64,000 nucleotides of DNA from Cellulomonas uda (GCF_006538705.1 NZ_BJLP01000001.1:62001-126000), one strand, 5' to 3'. Shown: positions 32,893 through 41,638, counted from the stretch's first letter. The notes: a model not told the origin generated them from the sequence alone. Made by a program: numbers and translations.

Positions 32893-33096
32893 TCACAGGT
32901 CGGCGGGGCGCAGCACGAACGAGATGCCGTGGGCGATCTGCGCGTTGCCGGCGTTGATGTCGAGCTTGCTCCGCACGAGCAGCGGGTTGACGTCGTTGCG
33001 GTCGGCGTCCCGCAGCACGACGATCGGGATCCGCAGGGCGTCCTCGTCGGCGCGCTTGTCCTCCTTCCGCCCGGAAGGTGCGCTCGGATGCACCAA
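32893..33096 (-). CDS. Small hypothetical protein, 67 aa
   Basis: I do not recognise this ORF. The last 50 residues (LRIPIVVLRDADRNDVNPLL, SKLDINAGNAQIAHGISFVL) look like a folded alpha/beta protein, and it ends at a terminator, which supports expression. The first 12 residues are less convincing and the GTG start lacks a ribosome site. It could be the end of a decayed longer gene. Confidence 0.35.
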   Translation of the reverse strand: MVHPSAPSGRKEDKRADEDALRIPIVVLRDADRNDVNPLLVRSKLDINAGNAQIAHGISFVLRPADL

Positions 33097-33168
33097 CCGG
33101 GAGGAAGTTCGGGTTCCGCACCTACCGGGCGCCGTGGCCCACGCCGTCGCGCCGCCCGCTCGTCGGGC

Positions 33169-34347
33169 TCAGCCCACCTTGACGAGCTGCCACTGCTGGT
33201 TGGCGCCGTTCCAGTCGGTGTACTGGACGATGTTCCCGCCGTCGGCCGTGGACGCGCCCTGCACCTCGACGGCCTTGCCGCTGTTGCGGGCGATCAGCTG
33301 GACGTACCCGTCGATCGTCTGGAGGCTGAACTGCTGGTTGGCGGCGTTGTTGTCGCTCCACTGGATGATCGCCGCACCGTCGGCGGTGGACCTGGCGGAC
33401 ACGTCCAGCACCTTGCCCGAGAGCCGCGACTTCACCTTGTAGAACCCGTTGCCGGCGTTGACGAACTGCCACTGCTGCTGGTTGCCGTTGTTGCGCGACC
33501 ACTGGGTGATGCGCGCGCCGTCGGCGGTGGACAGGTTGTACACGTCGAGCGCCTTGCCGCTGTTGCGGTTGACGAGCACGTACCACGCGGAGGAGTCCAC
33601 GGGGCCGGTGCTGCCGCCGGGGTCCGTGCCACCGCCGCTGGGGTTCCCGATGCTTCCCGGTACGGCGCGCAGCGCCGTGAACCAGGCGGCGGCCATCTTG
33701 TCGTAGCCCGTGGCGTTGGGGTGCACGCCGTCGCCGAGGTCGGCGATGGTCAGGGCCCGGTACATGTCGACGAGGTGGACCTTCTTCCCGGCGGCCGCCC
33801 TGCTCGACACGATGCCGGGGATGGCGGAGTTGTACGCGCGGACCTGCGAGTCCGCGAACGAGATCGGGATGAGGGTCGCGACGAAGACGTCGGTCTGCGG
33901 GGAGGTGCTGGTGATCTTGTCGATGACCCCCGCGAGCCGGTTCGGGGCGTTGGCCAGGTCGCGGTTCTGGGTGATGTCGTTGGTGCCGATGTGCAGGAGC
34001 ACGGTGCGGGGCTGGTAGGTGCGCACCCAGTTCACGACGTTGGCGTCGATCTGGTCGATCCGCCAGCCGCCGTGCCCCTCGTGGTCGTGGTCCCACAGGC
34101 TGCCCGGCCCGTTGAAGGCGGACCCGACGAAGTCCGTGGTGTAGCCGTTCTGCGCGAGGCGCTGCCACAGCCCGACGCGGTAGCCGCCGCCTCCCGGGTA
34201 GCCCTCCGTGATGGAGTCGCCCAGGGGCATCACCCGGGTGCCCCCGTTGCTCTCGGCGGTGGCGGGCGCGGACGTCGCCGCGGCACCGCCCGCCAGTGCG
34301 ATGCAGAGGGTGACGGCGAGCAGCAGCCGTCGGCCGATTCCGTGCAT
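33169..34347 (-). CDS. Secreted SGNH/CE3-like esterase with ricin-type CBM13
   Basis: This 392-residue protein has a signal peptide (about 1-32), an SGNH hydrolase domain (about 36-225) with the nucleophile Ser45 in MPLGDSITEG, LHIGTNDI for the oxyanion Asn, and DGVHPNATGYDK for the catalytic His. The order and spacing resemble CE3 acetylxylan esterases. A Gly/Pro linker leads to a ricin-B/CBM13 domain (about 250-392) with three QxW repeats (NQQQWQF, NQQFSL, NQQWQL). It is divergent from the GH30 xylanase, which fits joint xylan degradation. Confidence 0.88.
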   Translation of the reverse strand: MHGIGRRLLLAVTLCIALAGGAAATSAPATAESNGGTRVMPLGDSITEGYPGGGGYRVGLWQRLAQNGYTTDFVGSAFNGPGSLWDHDHEGHGGWRIDQIDANVVNWVRTYQPRTVLLHIGTNDITQNRDLANAPNRLAGVIDKITSTSPQTDVFVATLIPISFADSQVRAYNSAIPGIVSSRAAAGKKVHLVDMYRALTIADLGDGVHPNATGYDKMAAAWFTALRAVPGSIGNPSGGGTDPGGSTGPVDSSAWYVLVNRNSGKALDVYNLSTADGARITQWSRNNGNQQQWQFVNAGNGFYKVKSRLSGKVLDVSARSTADGAAIIQWSDNNAANQQFSLQTIDGYVQLIARNSGKAVEVQGASTADGGNIVQYTDWNGANQQWQLVKVG

Positions 34348-34669
34348 GTCTGCCTCCTGAGGGTGGCCGTGCGCCGTCCGTCCGGGCCCCCGGGCCGCGT
34401 CGTCGCGGTGGGGAGCACGTCGTGCGAGCCCTGGCCGGCGCCGTGCGGGTCCGCCTGTCGATGTGAGCGCTCACAGAGCGGGATCCGCCCACTTTTGCAC
34501 GGACTTCGCGAGGCCCGCGATCGGCCCAAACGGTTAGGGGAGGGGGCGGTGGACAAGGCCGATCCGGCCCGAGATAGTCGCGCCATCCGGGCACCCCCGG
34601 TCCCCGTCCGCCCACTGCCGACGAGGGCCGTCGGCGCGCATCGAACGACCAACAGTGATTGGACGAATC
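34348..34669. other. Divergent promoter region between CE3-like and GH30 genes
   Basis: This 322-base gap holds the promoters of two divergent xylan-related genes. It contains the LacI-type palindrome at 34462-34475 and a second motif AAACGGTTAGG at 34529. No open frame with coding character was seen. Confidence 0.8.
34462..34475. promoter_or_regulatory. LacI/CebR-type operator palindrome
   Basis: TGTGAGCGCTCACA is a perfect 14-bp palindrome with the AGCGCT centre typical of actinobacterial LacI-family (CebR-like) operators (known consensus TGGGAGCGCTCCCA). It lies 115 bases from the CE3-like start and 195 from the GH30 start. Confidence 0.7.
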
Positions 34670-36403
34670 ATGCGAGGAACTCAATGGCGGCGCCGAACGT
34701 GGCCGGCGGCTCTGGCGCTGGCCACGCTGCTCACCGGGGGGACGGTCGCCGTGGCGCCCGCGGCATCCGCCGCGACCGGCTGCCGCGTCGACTACGTCGT
34801 CCCGTCCCAGTGGAACGGCGGGTTCACGGCGAACGTCAAGGTCACCAACCTCGGTGACGCCGTGAGCAGCTGGCTGCTCACCTGGACCTTCCCCGCGGGG
34901 CAGACCGTGACCCAGGCGTGGAACACCAGCCTCACGCAGAGCGGCGCCACGGTGTCCGCGAGGAACGCCTCGTACAACGGCTCCCTGGGCACCGGCGCCT
35001 CGGCGGAGATCGGCTTCAACGGCACCTCCGGCGCCGCCAACCCGTCGCCCACCACGTTCGCGCTCAACGGGACCACGTGCACGGGGTCGACCACCGGCAC
35101 CCCGACGTCGACCCCCACCCCGACCCCGACGCCCACCCCGTCGCCCTCCGTGAGCCAGACGCCGCGCCCCGGCTCACCCGCCGACCTCACGGTGAACACC
35201 GGCACCAAGTACCAGACGATCGACGGCTTCGGCGCCGCCGTGTCGATCTGGGGAGGTGCCTGGTCCACGGCCGACACCCAGACGCTCGTCGGGATGGGTG
35301 ACAACCAGCTCGGACTGTCCATCGTGCGCACGGGCATCTCGCCCGTGTCGAGCGAGTGGGGAGCGCAGGTCAGCGCCCTGAAGACGGCGAAGACGTACGG
35401 GTCGAACGTCAAGATCCTCGCCTCGCCGTGGACCGCGCCCGCGGCGTGGAAGACGAACAACAGCCGCACCGGCGGCGGGTCGCTCAAGACCGACTACTAC
35501 GACGACTACGCCAACCACCTCAACAGCTACGTGCAGTACATGCGCAACCAGGGCGTGGCCATCGACGTGACGTCCGTGCAGAACGAGCCCGACTGGCACC
35601 CCGACTACGACTCCATGGCCTGGACCGGGGACCAGCTGCGCACCTTCGTGCGCGACCAGGGCGCCAAGGTCCAGAACACCAAGCTGATGGTGGCCGAGTC
35701 GCTCGGCTTCAACCGCTCCTACAGCGACCCGACGCTCAACGACGCGACTGCCCGCAACAACATCGGGTACGTCGGCGGCCACATCTACGGCCAGGAGAAC
35801 GGGCCCAACCTCTCCCCGTACCCGCTGGCCGCGCAGTACGGCAAGAACCAGTGGATGACCGAGTGGAACTACCACCAGGCCGACGGCAACGGCTCGAACA
35901 TCTGGGGCGACCCGTCGAACGCCGCCGCCTGGAACGAGACCCTCGACAAGGTCATGTACACCGTGGACCGCTCGATGCAGGCCAACTGGAGCGCGTACGT
36001 CTGGTGGTACGGGCGGCGCTACTACTCGTTCATCGGCGACGGCGAGTCGGCGTACGGCACCACCGGCGGCGCGGTCCTCAAGCGCGGCTGGGCGTTCTCG
36101 CAGTACTCCAAGTACGTCCGCCCCGGCTACCAGCGCGTCGGTCTGACGAAGAGCTCGAAGGCCTCCCCGCTCGAGGTCACGGCCTACCAGGGCGACGGCA
36201 AGGTCACGCTCGTCATCCTGAACCGCTCGACGAGCGCGGTGAACGGCGCCGTCATCCAGGCACCGCAGGACGTCCGGTCCGCGCTCCAGACGATGACGTC
36301 GCAGTACTCGAGCCGCGCGCCCCGGACGACGAGCGTCAACGGCAGCCAGGTGACGGTCGACGTCCCGGCCCGGAGCATCTCGACCGTCGTCATCACGCTC
36401 TGA
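34670..36403 (+). CDS. Secreted GH30 xylanase with N-terminal CBM2
   Basis: This 577-residue enzyme has a signal peptide (about 1-35), CBM2 (about 37-137, Cys pair with surface Trp), a Pro/Thr/Ser linker and a GH30 catalytic domain of the bacterial glucuronoxylanase type (about 170-577). The acid/base is Glu306 in SVQNEPDWHPDY and the nucleophile Glu398 in WMTEWNYH. It should cleave xylan backbones, perhaps those with glucuronosyl branches, as for GH30_8. ATG 34670 gives a proper Arg-rich signal start; GTG 34655 is a less likely alternative. Confidence 0.92.
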   Translation: MRGTQWRRRTWPAALALATLLTGGTVAVAPAASAATGCRVDYVVPSQWNGGFTANVKVTNLGDAVSSWLLTWTFPAGQTVTQAWNTSLTQSGATVSARNASYNGSLGTGASAEIGFNGTSGAANPSPTTFALNGTTCTGSTTGTPTSTPTPTPTPTPSPSVSQTPRPGSPADLTVNTGTKYQTIDGFGAAVSIWGGAWSTADTQTLVGMGDNQLGLSIVRTGISPVSSEWGAQVSALKTAKTYGSNVKILASPWTAPAAWKTNNSRTGGGSLKTDYYDDYANHLNSYVQYMRNQGVAIDVTSVQNEPDWHPDYDSMAWTGDQLRTFVRDQGAKVQNTKLMVAESLGFNRSYSDPTLNDATARNNIGYVGGHIYGQENGPNLSPYPLAAQYGKNQWMTEWNYHQADGNGSNIWGDPSNAAAWNETLDKVMYTVDRSMQANWSAYVWWYGRRYYSFIGDGESAYGTTGGAVLKRGWAFSQYSKYVRPGYQRVGLTKSSKASPLEVTAYQGDGKVTLVILNRSTSAVNGAVIQAPQDVRSALQTMTSQYSSRAPRTTSVNGSQVTVDVPARSISTVVITL

Positions 36404-36432
36404 GCTCCTGAGCGTCCGCGGACGCGACCGTC

Positions 36433-36477
36433 CGACGACGGTGCCCCACACCGAGCTGGCGTGGGGCACCGTCGTCG
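36433..36477. terminator. Stem-loop terminator after GH30
   Basis: CGACGACGGTGCCCCAC and its complement form a 17-bp stem around an 11-base loop. It lies between the convergent GH30 and hydrolase genes and is followed by a T/G-rich tail. Confidence 0.8.
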
Positions 36478-36550
36478 TTGTTGTCGTCGTCGTGGGTGCC
36501 AGTCCGACGAGCGGCTGCGGCGAGGCGGGCGGCCGCGCCGGCCCCCCGAA

Positions 36551-37432
36551 TCAGGCCGCGTCGACCGAGCTGGTGAAGTCGAGGATCGCCGCCGCGAGTG
36601 CCTCGGGAGCCTCCAGCGCAGCGTAGTGACCGACGCCGTCGAGCTGGACGGCGGTGACCTCACCTGCCGTGACCTGGCCGAGCGTCGCGGCGGTGAACGG
36701 CCCGCCGCCGGCGCCGACGGCGAGCTGGGGCACGGTCAGCGGCCGCGACGCCGCCAAGGCCCGGAGCTCGTCGCCCTCGGTCAGCATCGAGCGGTAGAGG
36801 CCGACGGCCCCGCGCCAGCCGCCGGGGCGGGCGTACGTGCGGGCGAACTCGTCGACGTCGGCGTCGGTGACGGCCCCGGCGACGGCAGTCATGCTCGGGA
36901 AGGCCCACTGGCCGAGCAGCTCGCGCTCGCGGCCGGCGAGCAGCAGCTCCGGGATGCCGGCCGCCGTCAGGGCGCCGATGTGCCAGGAGCCGCCGCGCGT
37001 GACGTCGGCCAGCCCTTCCAGGCCGAACCCGGCCAGGCCCATCTCGATCCCCGTGAGGCTCAGGACGTCCTGCGGGTGCGCGGCCACGAGCCGGAACACG
37101 GTTCCGCCGCTGATGTCCTGCGCGGTCACGTGCACGGGTCCCCAGCCGAGGTGCTCGATCAGGCCGTGCAGGTCCTCCGCGGCGGTCGCGCTGTCGTGGC
37201 CGTCCTCGGCGGTGCTGGAGTCGCCGAAGCCGCGCAGGTCCACGGCGATGACCTGGTGGGTCCGGGCGAGGAGCGGGATGACCTTGTGGAACGTCCACCA
37301 GGTCTCGGGGAACCCGTGCACGAGCAGGAGGGGCGACCCGGTGGTGCCTGCGGTCACGTAGTGGATCTGGGCACCGTTGATCGGTGCGGTGTGGTGGGTG
37401 ACGGCGGGGATGGTCGCCTTGGTGGTGCTCAT
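36551..37432 (-). CDS. Alpha/beta hydrolase (epoxide hydrolase-like)
   Basis: This 293-residue enzyme has the HG-P motif VHGFPETWWTF, the nucleophile elbow TAQDISGG with Asp (as in epoxide hydrolases and dehalogenases; Ser would be an esterase) and the catalytic His near GVGHYAALEAPE. The normal D107-like Asp context VAQDxSG supports hydrolysis of an epoxide or halide. It is divergent from a MarR gene with paired operators between them. Confidence 0.85.
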   Translation of the reverse strand: MSTTKATIPAVTHHTAPINGAQIHYVTAGTTGSPLLLVHGFPETWWTFHKVIPLLARTHQVIAVDLRGFGDSSTAEDGHDSATAAEDLHGLIEHLGWGPVHVTAQDISGGTVFRLVAAHPQDVLSLTGIEMGLAGFGLEGLADVTRGGSWHIGALTAAGIPELLLAGRERELLGQWAFPSMTAVAGAVTDADVDEFARTYARPGGWRGAVGLYRSMLTEGDELRALAASRPLTVPQLAVGAGGGPFTAATLGQVTAGEVTAVQLDGVGHYAALEAPEALAAAILDFTSSVDAA

Positions 37433-37449
37433 CGTCGACTCCTGAGATA

Positions 37450-37489
37450 GACAACTAGGTTGTCCATCACAGTAGACAACCTAGTTGTC
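37450..37489. promoter_or_regulatory. Two mirror-image MarR operators
   Basis: GACAACTAGGTTGTC (37450-37464) and its exact reverse complement GACAACCTAGTTGTC (37475-37489) lie ten bases apart between the divergent hydrolase and MarR genes. Each is itself a near-palindrome. Confidence 0.85.
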
Positions 37490-37520
37490 CATGTCCATCG
37501 GAGTGTCTAGGCTCGTCGTC

Positions 37521-38006
37521 ATGTCCCGGTCCGGCGCCGACCTCGCCCTGCTGCTGCTCGGCGGCTTCCGCACGCTCGTCGACGGCGCGATGGTCGAGCT
37601 CGCCGCCCGCGGCTACGACGACTTCCGCCCGACCCACGAGTTCGCGATGCGCGCGATCATCGCCGGCGCCGACAGCGCGTCCGACGTCGCACGTCGTCTG
37701 TCCGTCTCCAAGCAGGCGGCCGCGAAGACCGTCGCGGTCCTCGTCGCGCGCGGCTACGTGTCGAGCGAACCGGACCCGTCCGACGCGCGACGCAACCGCC
37801 TCCAGGTCACCGCGCGCGGGTGCGACGTCCTGCGCGAGGGGGAGGCGGTCTTCGAGGACATGCGTGCCCGGTGGGAGGAGAAGCTGGGTGCCGCGGAGCT
37901 CGCGCACCTCGAGGCGAGCCTGGCGGCGCTCGTCGGGGACTCCGCGGTGGACCCGGGCGCGCCCGGCTGGGTCGGCCAGGACACGGTCGCGATCGAGCAC
38001 GGGTGA
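37521..38006 (+). CDS. MarR family regulator
   Basis: This 161-residue regulator has a winged helix (SASDVARRLSVSKQAAAKTVAVL, wing EPDPSDARRNR). ATG 37521 is chosen; ATG 37491 or TTG 37485 would start inside or at the edge of the operator pair. It is translationally coupled to the following PNP-oxidase gene (GTGA). It likely controls the divergent hydrolase. Confidence 0.87.
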   Translation: MSRSGADLALLLLGGFRTLVDGAMVELAARGYDDFRPTHEFAMRAIIAGADSASDVARRLSVSKQAAAKTVAVLVARGYVSSEPDPSDARRNRLQVTARGCDVLREGEAVFEDMRARWEEKLGAAELAHLEASLAALVGDSAVDPGAPGWVGQDTVAIEHG

Positions 38007-38020
38007 GCGAGGATGGCGGC

Positions 38021-38689
38021 GTGCGCAGCGAGTACGAGGGTGAGGGGCTGAGCGAGGACGGTGTGGCGCCGACACCGCTGCGGCAGGTCCGGGCGTGGGT
38101 GGCCGACGCGCAGGCGCGGCAGGCCGAGCGTGGGGACGTCGTCGAGCCCACCGCGCTGTCGGTCGCGACGGTCGACTCCGACGGGCACGCGAACGTCCGC
38201 ACGGTGCTCATGCGTTTCCTCGACGAGCGCGGCCCCGGGTTCGTCACCGACCTGGGGTCGGCCAAGAGCCGGGAGATCGTCGCCACCGGGTCGATCGCCG
38301 CATCGCTCACGTGGCCGGCCATGTACCGCGCGGTCCGGTTCCGCGGGCGGGCGGTCCCCGTGGGCCGCGACGAGATCGCCGCCTACTTCGCGACGCGACC
38401 CTGGGGGTCGCGGATCAGCGCCTGGGCGTCGGACCAGTCGCAGCCGGTCGCGGACCGGGCGACGCTGGTCGCCGCCTACGAGCGGTACGCCGCGCTCTAC
38501 CCGGACACCGGGTCGCCCGACGACGTCCCGGTCCCCGACGGGTGGGGCGGCTGGCGCATCGCGTGCGACGAGGTCGAGCTGTGGGCGGGCCGACGCGACC
38601 GGCTGCACGACCGGCTTGTCTTCACCCGCGTGACCGACGGGGACCTCGACACCGCCGACGCGTGGACGCTCCACCGCCGCCAGCCCTGA
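38021..38689 (+). CDS. pdxH: Pyridoxamine 5'-phosphate oxidase
   Basis: This 222-residue FMN enzyme oxidises pyridoxine or pyridoxamine phosphate to PLP. It shows ALSVATVDSDGHANVRTVLMR for FMN binding (as pattern), RFRGRAVPV, the motif RPWGSRISAWASDQSQPV and the C-terminal RLHDRLVFTR with W-x-x-x-R-x-P (Leu-His-Arg-Arg-Gln-Pro) that binds PLP. GTG 38021 follows GAGGA at good spacing; GTG 38003 overlapping the MarR stop is the alternative. Confidence 0.92.
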   Translation: MRSEYEGEGLSEDGVAPTPLRQVRAWVADAQARQAERGDVVEPTALSVATVDSDGHANVRTVLMRFLDERGPGFVTDLGSAKSREIVATGSIAASLTWPAMYRAVRFRGRAVPVGRDEIAAYFATRPWGSRISAWASDQSQPVADRATLVAAYERYAALYPDTGSPDDVPVPDGWGGWRIACDEVELWAGRRDRLHDRLVFTRVTDGDLDTADAWTLHRRQP

Positions 38690-38698
38690 CCGCAGCAA

Positions 38699-38715
38699 GC
38701 CCGCGAAGGGCGGGC
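38699..38715. terminator. Possible weak terminator after pdxH
   Basis: GCCCGC and GCGGGC form a six-base stem around GAAGG, ten bases after the pdxH stop. It is short and may only be weak. Confidence 0.35.
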
Positions 38716-38731
38716 CCGCCGCGATCGTCGC

Positions 38732-39094
38732 CTATCCCTCCGCTACCGACCACGACGCTGCGCGGGCTCCGAGCGGCCCGCCGTCCGGGACGGCCGTGCA
38801 GGTCAACGTCAGCTTCGGGTCCGCGCCGCGCGTCGCGGCGACGACCGCCCACCAGCCCTGACCGTCGACGTCGACACTGATGTCGAGGCCGTCGCCGTCG
38901 TCGGCCGGAAGCTCGAGCTGGCTCTGCTCCTGCGCGGCCGTGAGGCACGCGCTGATCGCGCCGGCGACCGGACTCGACGGCTCGACCTCGTCGTCCGCGC
39001 ACCCGGTGAGCGCGACGAGGGGGATGCCGAACGACACGGCGGCGACGATGCCCCGTCGAAGCCCTCGACGGGCACGGTCCTGGTAGCGATGCAC
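38732..39094 (-). CDS. Small lipoprotein of unknown function
   Basis: This 120-residue protein has a basic N terminus, a hydrophobic segment (IVAAVSFGIPLVALTGC) ending in the lipobox LTGC, and then an acidic domain of about 85 residues with two Cys. I do not recognise the family. It is convergent with pdxH. Confidence 0.65.
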   Translation of the reverse strand: MHRYQDRARRGLRRGIVAAVSFGIPLVALTGCADDEVEPSSPVAGAISACLTAAQEQSQLELPADDGDGLDISVDVDGQGWWAVVAATRGADPKLTLTCTAVPDGGPLGARAASWSVAEG

Positions 39095-39166
39095 GGACCG
39101 ACGCTAGCGCGGCCGGACCGCCGGCCACGCGGGTTCCGCGTCTCGACGACGCCCGGGCCGGTCGAC

Positions 39167-39814
39167 TCAGCGTGCCGTGCTCATGACCAGGCCCTCGGCA
39201 GTCACCTCGACGATGCAGGCCGCGAGGTCGGGTACCACCACGTGCGCTGCGCTCAGGTCGTGGGCCGGGTGGGAGGTCGCCACGCCGAGTACGTGCGCCC
39301 CCGCTGCGCGTCCCGCCTCCAGGCCGGCTGGTGCGTCTTCCACGACGAGGCACCGGCGAGGGTCGAAGCCGAGCTGCCGGGCCGCGTTCAGATAGCCCTG
39401 CGGATCGGGCTTGCCCAGCACGACATCCTCGGCCGCTACCAAGATGTCGGGCACCGGTAGCCCGGCGGCGGCCAGCCGCGCGCGCATCAGCAGCTGCGAC
39501 CCCGATGTCACCGCGGCCCATCGCTCGGATGGGAGGCGCGACAAGAGGTCCCGCGTGGCGGGGAGCGCGGTCACGTCACCGAGTTCTGCCATCTCCAGCC
39601 GCTCGAGCTCAGCGACCGCAGCAGCACGCTGGTCGCTCGGCAGATATTCGGCCACGGTGTCCTCCGAGCGGCGCCCGTGACAGACCCGGAGGACCTCCAA
39701 GGCGTCGATCCCGCGGGCAGCGGACCACTTCCGCCACGCGCGCTCGACAGCAGCGGTCGAGTCCACCAATGTCCCGTCGATGTCGAACAGGATCGCGTCG
39801 ACCTCCAAGCGCAT
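39167..39814 (-). CDS. HAD-IA family hydrolase (phosphoglycolate phosphatase-like)
   Basis: This 215-residue protein has HAD motif I FDIDGTLVDS, motif II VTSGS, motif III LGKPDPQGYL and motif IV VVEDAPAGLEAG. A four-helix cap follows motif I, as in sugar-phosphate phosphatases such as the 2-deoxyglucose-6-phosphate or glycerol-phosphate type. ATG 39812-39814 is a better start than the TTG upstream. It is divergent from the next gene. Confidence 0.9.
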   Translation of the reverse strand: MRLEVDAILFDIDGTLVDSTAAVERAWRKWSAARGIDALEVLRVCHGRRSEDTVAEYLPSDQRAAAVAELERLEMAELGDVTALPATRDLLSRLPSERWAAVTSGSQLLMRARLAAAGLPVPDILVAAEDVVLGKPDPQGYLNAARQLGFDPRRCLVVEDAPAGLEAGRAAGAHVLGVATSHPAHDLSAAHVVVPDLAACIVEVTAEGLVMSTAR

Positions 39815-39908
39815 GCGCAGCAACCTACAAGGGCAGGGCCGAAGGGCCGCCGTGCCAGGATCCTGCTACCGGCGCTGCCGGGAGGAGCGACCAGGAGGAG
39901 CGTCGGGA

Positions 39909-40478
39909 GTGGCCCTGCGATTGATCGGGTACTGGCGCAACGACCAGCATCCCGAGTACCCCGATCCGTACGACATGGTCGACCCGACCTGGGACGAGGA
40001 CGAGCGTTACGTCGTCGTCGGCTATCTCAATGCGGGCACGTACCTCCGGCACTTCATGGGCCTGTCGCCGTGCAGGTTCTGCGGCCAGCACAACGGAGCC
40101 AGCGAATACACCGACGGCGTCCTCGTGTGGCCTGAGGGGCTGTCCCACTACATCGAAGACCATGACGTCCGACTCCCACGAGCGATCGAGGACTACGTGC
40201 TCGGCCGTGTGGCAAGGCTCGAGGGCGCTTCGGTGTCGGTGGACTGGTGGCAAACCGGCGCGCATGAACAGCCCGAGCCTTTGGCGCCCTTGGAGCGCCT
40301 CGTATGGAACGGCAACGCTCAGTTGGTCATCCAACCGGGCCGCAGGTTCCCCGGGCTCTTCGTCCAGGGGGACACGCTCTCGAACCACATCGATGGCCCA
40401 CGCTCCGCGGAACTGCTGGCGTGGTACGAGCAGATGATGGCCGCGGCCGGACTCGAACGGCTTCCGTACTCGCGCTGA
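39909..40478 (+). CDS. Conserved hypothetical protein with CxxC (189 aa)
   Basis: I recognise this only as an uncharacterised actinobacterial protein type: an N-terminal RLIGYWRNDQHPEYPDPYDMVD (as pattern), then CRFCGQHNGASEYTDGVLVWPEGLSHYIEDHDVRLP (as pattern), which suggests a zinc-knuckle with H-x3-D-H. The C-terminal 80 residues are variable. AGGAGG nine bases before GTG 39909 supports the start. GC is lower than upstream, which marks the start of the accessory region. Confidence 0.7.
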   Translation: MALRLIGYWRNDQHPEYPDPYDMVDPTWDEDERYVVVGYLNAGTYLRHFMGLSPCRFCGQHNGASEYTDGVLVWPEGLSHYIEDHDVRLPRAIEDYVLGRVARLEGASVSVDWWQTGAHEQPEPLAPLERLVWNGNAQLVIQPGRRFPGLFVQGDTLSNHIDGPRSAELLAWYEQMMAAAGLERLPYSR

Positions 40479-40624
40479 GTGATGCACGCGCCGCCATCGG
40501 GCGCGCTCGCGCATGGATCTGCAGTTCGAGGTGAACGACGACGGCGGGCCTGGCCAGTCGCGAGAGTCCTGGTCGACGGTGCCCGGTCCTTCGATGGAGT
40601 CGAACGAAACGTCTGGAGTCGGCC

Positions 40625-40864
40625 TCAAGTGCTGGGACTGTTCCGTCCGTCCGAGGGCGCTGCGGCTCGACCCCGGGCCGGCTTCGCCGTGGGGGCGGAG
40701 GCACCTGGCGCAGAACGCTTCACGCCATAAGGACGCCAGCGCTGTCCGCTCCGCAGTTCCCCGAAGACCGCGATGCAGTCGCCGGCATTCCTGTCTCTCG
40801 GCTCGAAGGTGCGCCCGTCGGTGAGGAACTGGATCTCGTCGCTCACCCGGGGATCGAAGGGCAT
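40625..40864 (-). CDS. Hypothetical protein, 79 aa, doubtful
   Basis: The first 45 residues (PFDPRVSDEIQFLTDGRTFE, DCIAVFGELRSGQRWRPYGV) have good codon usage and look structured; the rest is low complexity. An opposite-strand frame 40513-40824 also has partial coding character, so one of the two may be a decayed gene. The function is unknown. Confidence 0.35.
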   Translation of the reverse strand: MPFDPRVSDEIQFLTDGRTFEPRDRNAGDCIAVFGELRSGQRWRPYGVKRSAPGASAPTAKPARGRAAAPSDGRNSPST

Positions 40865-40917
40865 GGGCCGAGCATCGGGTCTCGCTGCGTCTGAGGTAGC
40901 GGGCAGGCGTCGATCAG

Positions 40918-41151
40918 TTACCAGCCCATGTCTCGGGCGACCTCGACCCGGGCTGCATCGATCTGTTCCTGAGTCACACAGGGCACATCGGTCTCGTGCT
41001 CCAGTCGGGTGAGCAGATCCATCAGCGCCTGCTTCTCGGCTGGGTGAGTGATCGGCACCGTGTTCAGATCGACGGTCATCAGCCAGTCGAAGAGGACGAT
41101 GGCGTCGGACCTCCAGAGTTCGATCGCGACCTTCGGAAGGGCTTCACTCAT
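40918..41151 (-). CDS. Small conserved hypothetical protein, 77 aa
   Basis: The protein reads VAIELWRSDAIVLFDWLMTV then NTVPITHPAEKQALMDLLTRLE and looks like a compact helical protein that is common in actinobacteria with no known role. ATG 41149-41151 gives the consensus start; 41181 is the longer frame. It is an isolated gene in the eroded region. Confidence 0.6.
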   Translation of the reverse strand: MSEALPKVAIELWRSDAIVLFDWLMTVDLNTVPITHPAEKQALMDLLTRLEHETDVPCVTQEQIDAARVEVARDMGW

Positions 41152-41271
41152 CGGCCCATGGTCGCAGCCTCCGCTCGACACCCACTACATCGCTCGATCA
41201 CTGCTCGAGACCGGCGGCTTCAGGCCACGCCTGCGCTCTGGACCGCGCAGATCCGCGGCAGGCGACGCGGC

Positions 41272-41551
41272 CTAGCGTCCGCGAGTCCGGAGATCGAGCG
41301 CCTTCCCCAGAGCACGGGCAATGACAGCCACCGAGATCTCACCGTCGTCATCGCCAGGCAAGTCGTCCAGCTCCGACGCCAGCCCCTGCACGAACGCCTC
41401 CGCGGTGAATGCCTCACACCTCAGGAGTGTCGTAGGCCGAGTCCCGCAGGTCCCACAGAGCATCCACGAGCTGGAACTTCGTCTGCGCGGCATTCAGCCG
41501 CTGCAGCCCGATCGAGAGTCCGTCCACGCGCCGGTCGTAGGAGCCGGGCAC
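41272..41551 (-). pseudogene. Frameshifted small hypothetical gene
   Basis: Two frames join into one helical protein: the first (from GTG 41551, ending LVDALWDLRDSAYDTPEV stop at about 41419) and the second (CEAFTAEAFVQGLASELDDL to the TAG at 41272). The natural fusion point is at about 41418-41421, where one or two bases are missing or extra. Neither part is a normal protein alone. Confidence 0.5.
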
Positions 41552-41623
41552 CAGGTCTGCGACGCACTCTGCTACACCGACAACCGCGAAGAGCCCTCAA
41601 ACTCGAGGGGCGTGGGCCGGGGG

Positions 41624-41638
41624 TGTAGGAACTTGTCC
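41624..41638 (+). repeat. TGTAGGAACT element, copy 1 (short form)
   Basis: TGTAGGAACTTGTCC lies in the gap between the frameshifted gene and the gene at 41691. The spacer between TGTAGGAACT and TGTCC found in other copies is missing. Confidence 0.6.

Noticed and set aside
40513-40824. Plus-strand hypothetical gene
   Set aside because: Codon usage is mixed and it conflicts with the minus-strand frame at 40625-40864; neither is certain, and this one has no better support.
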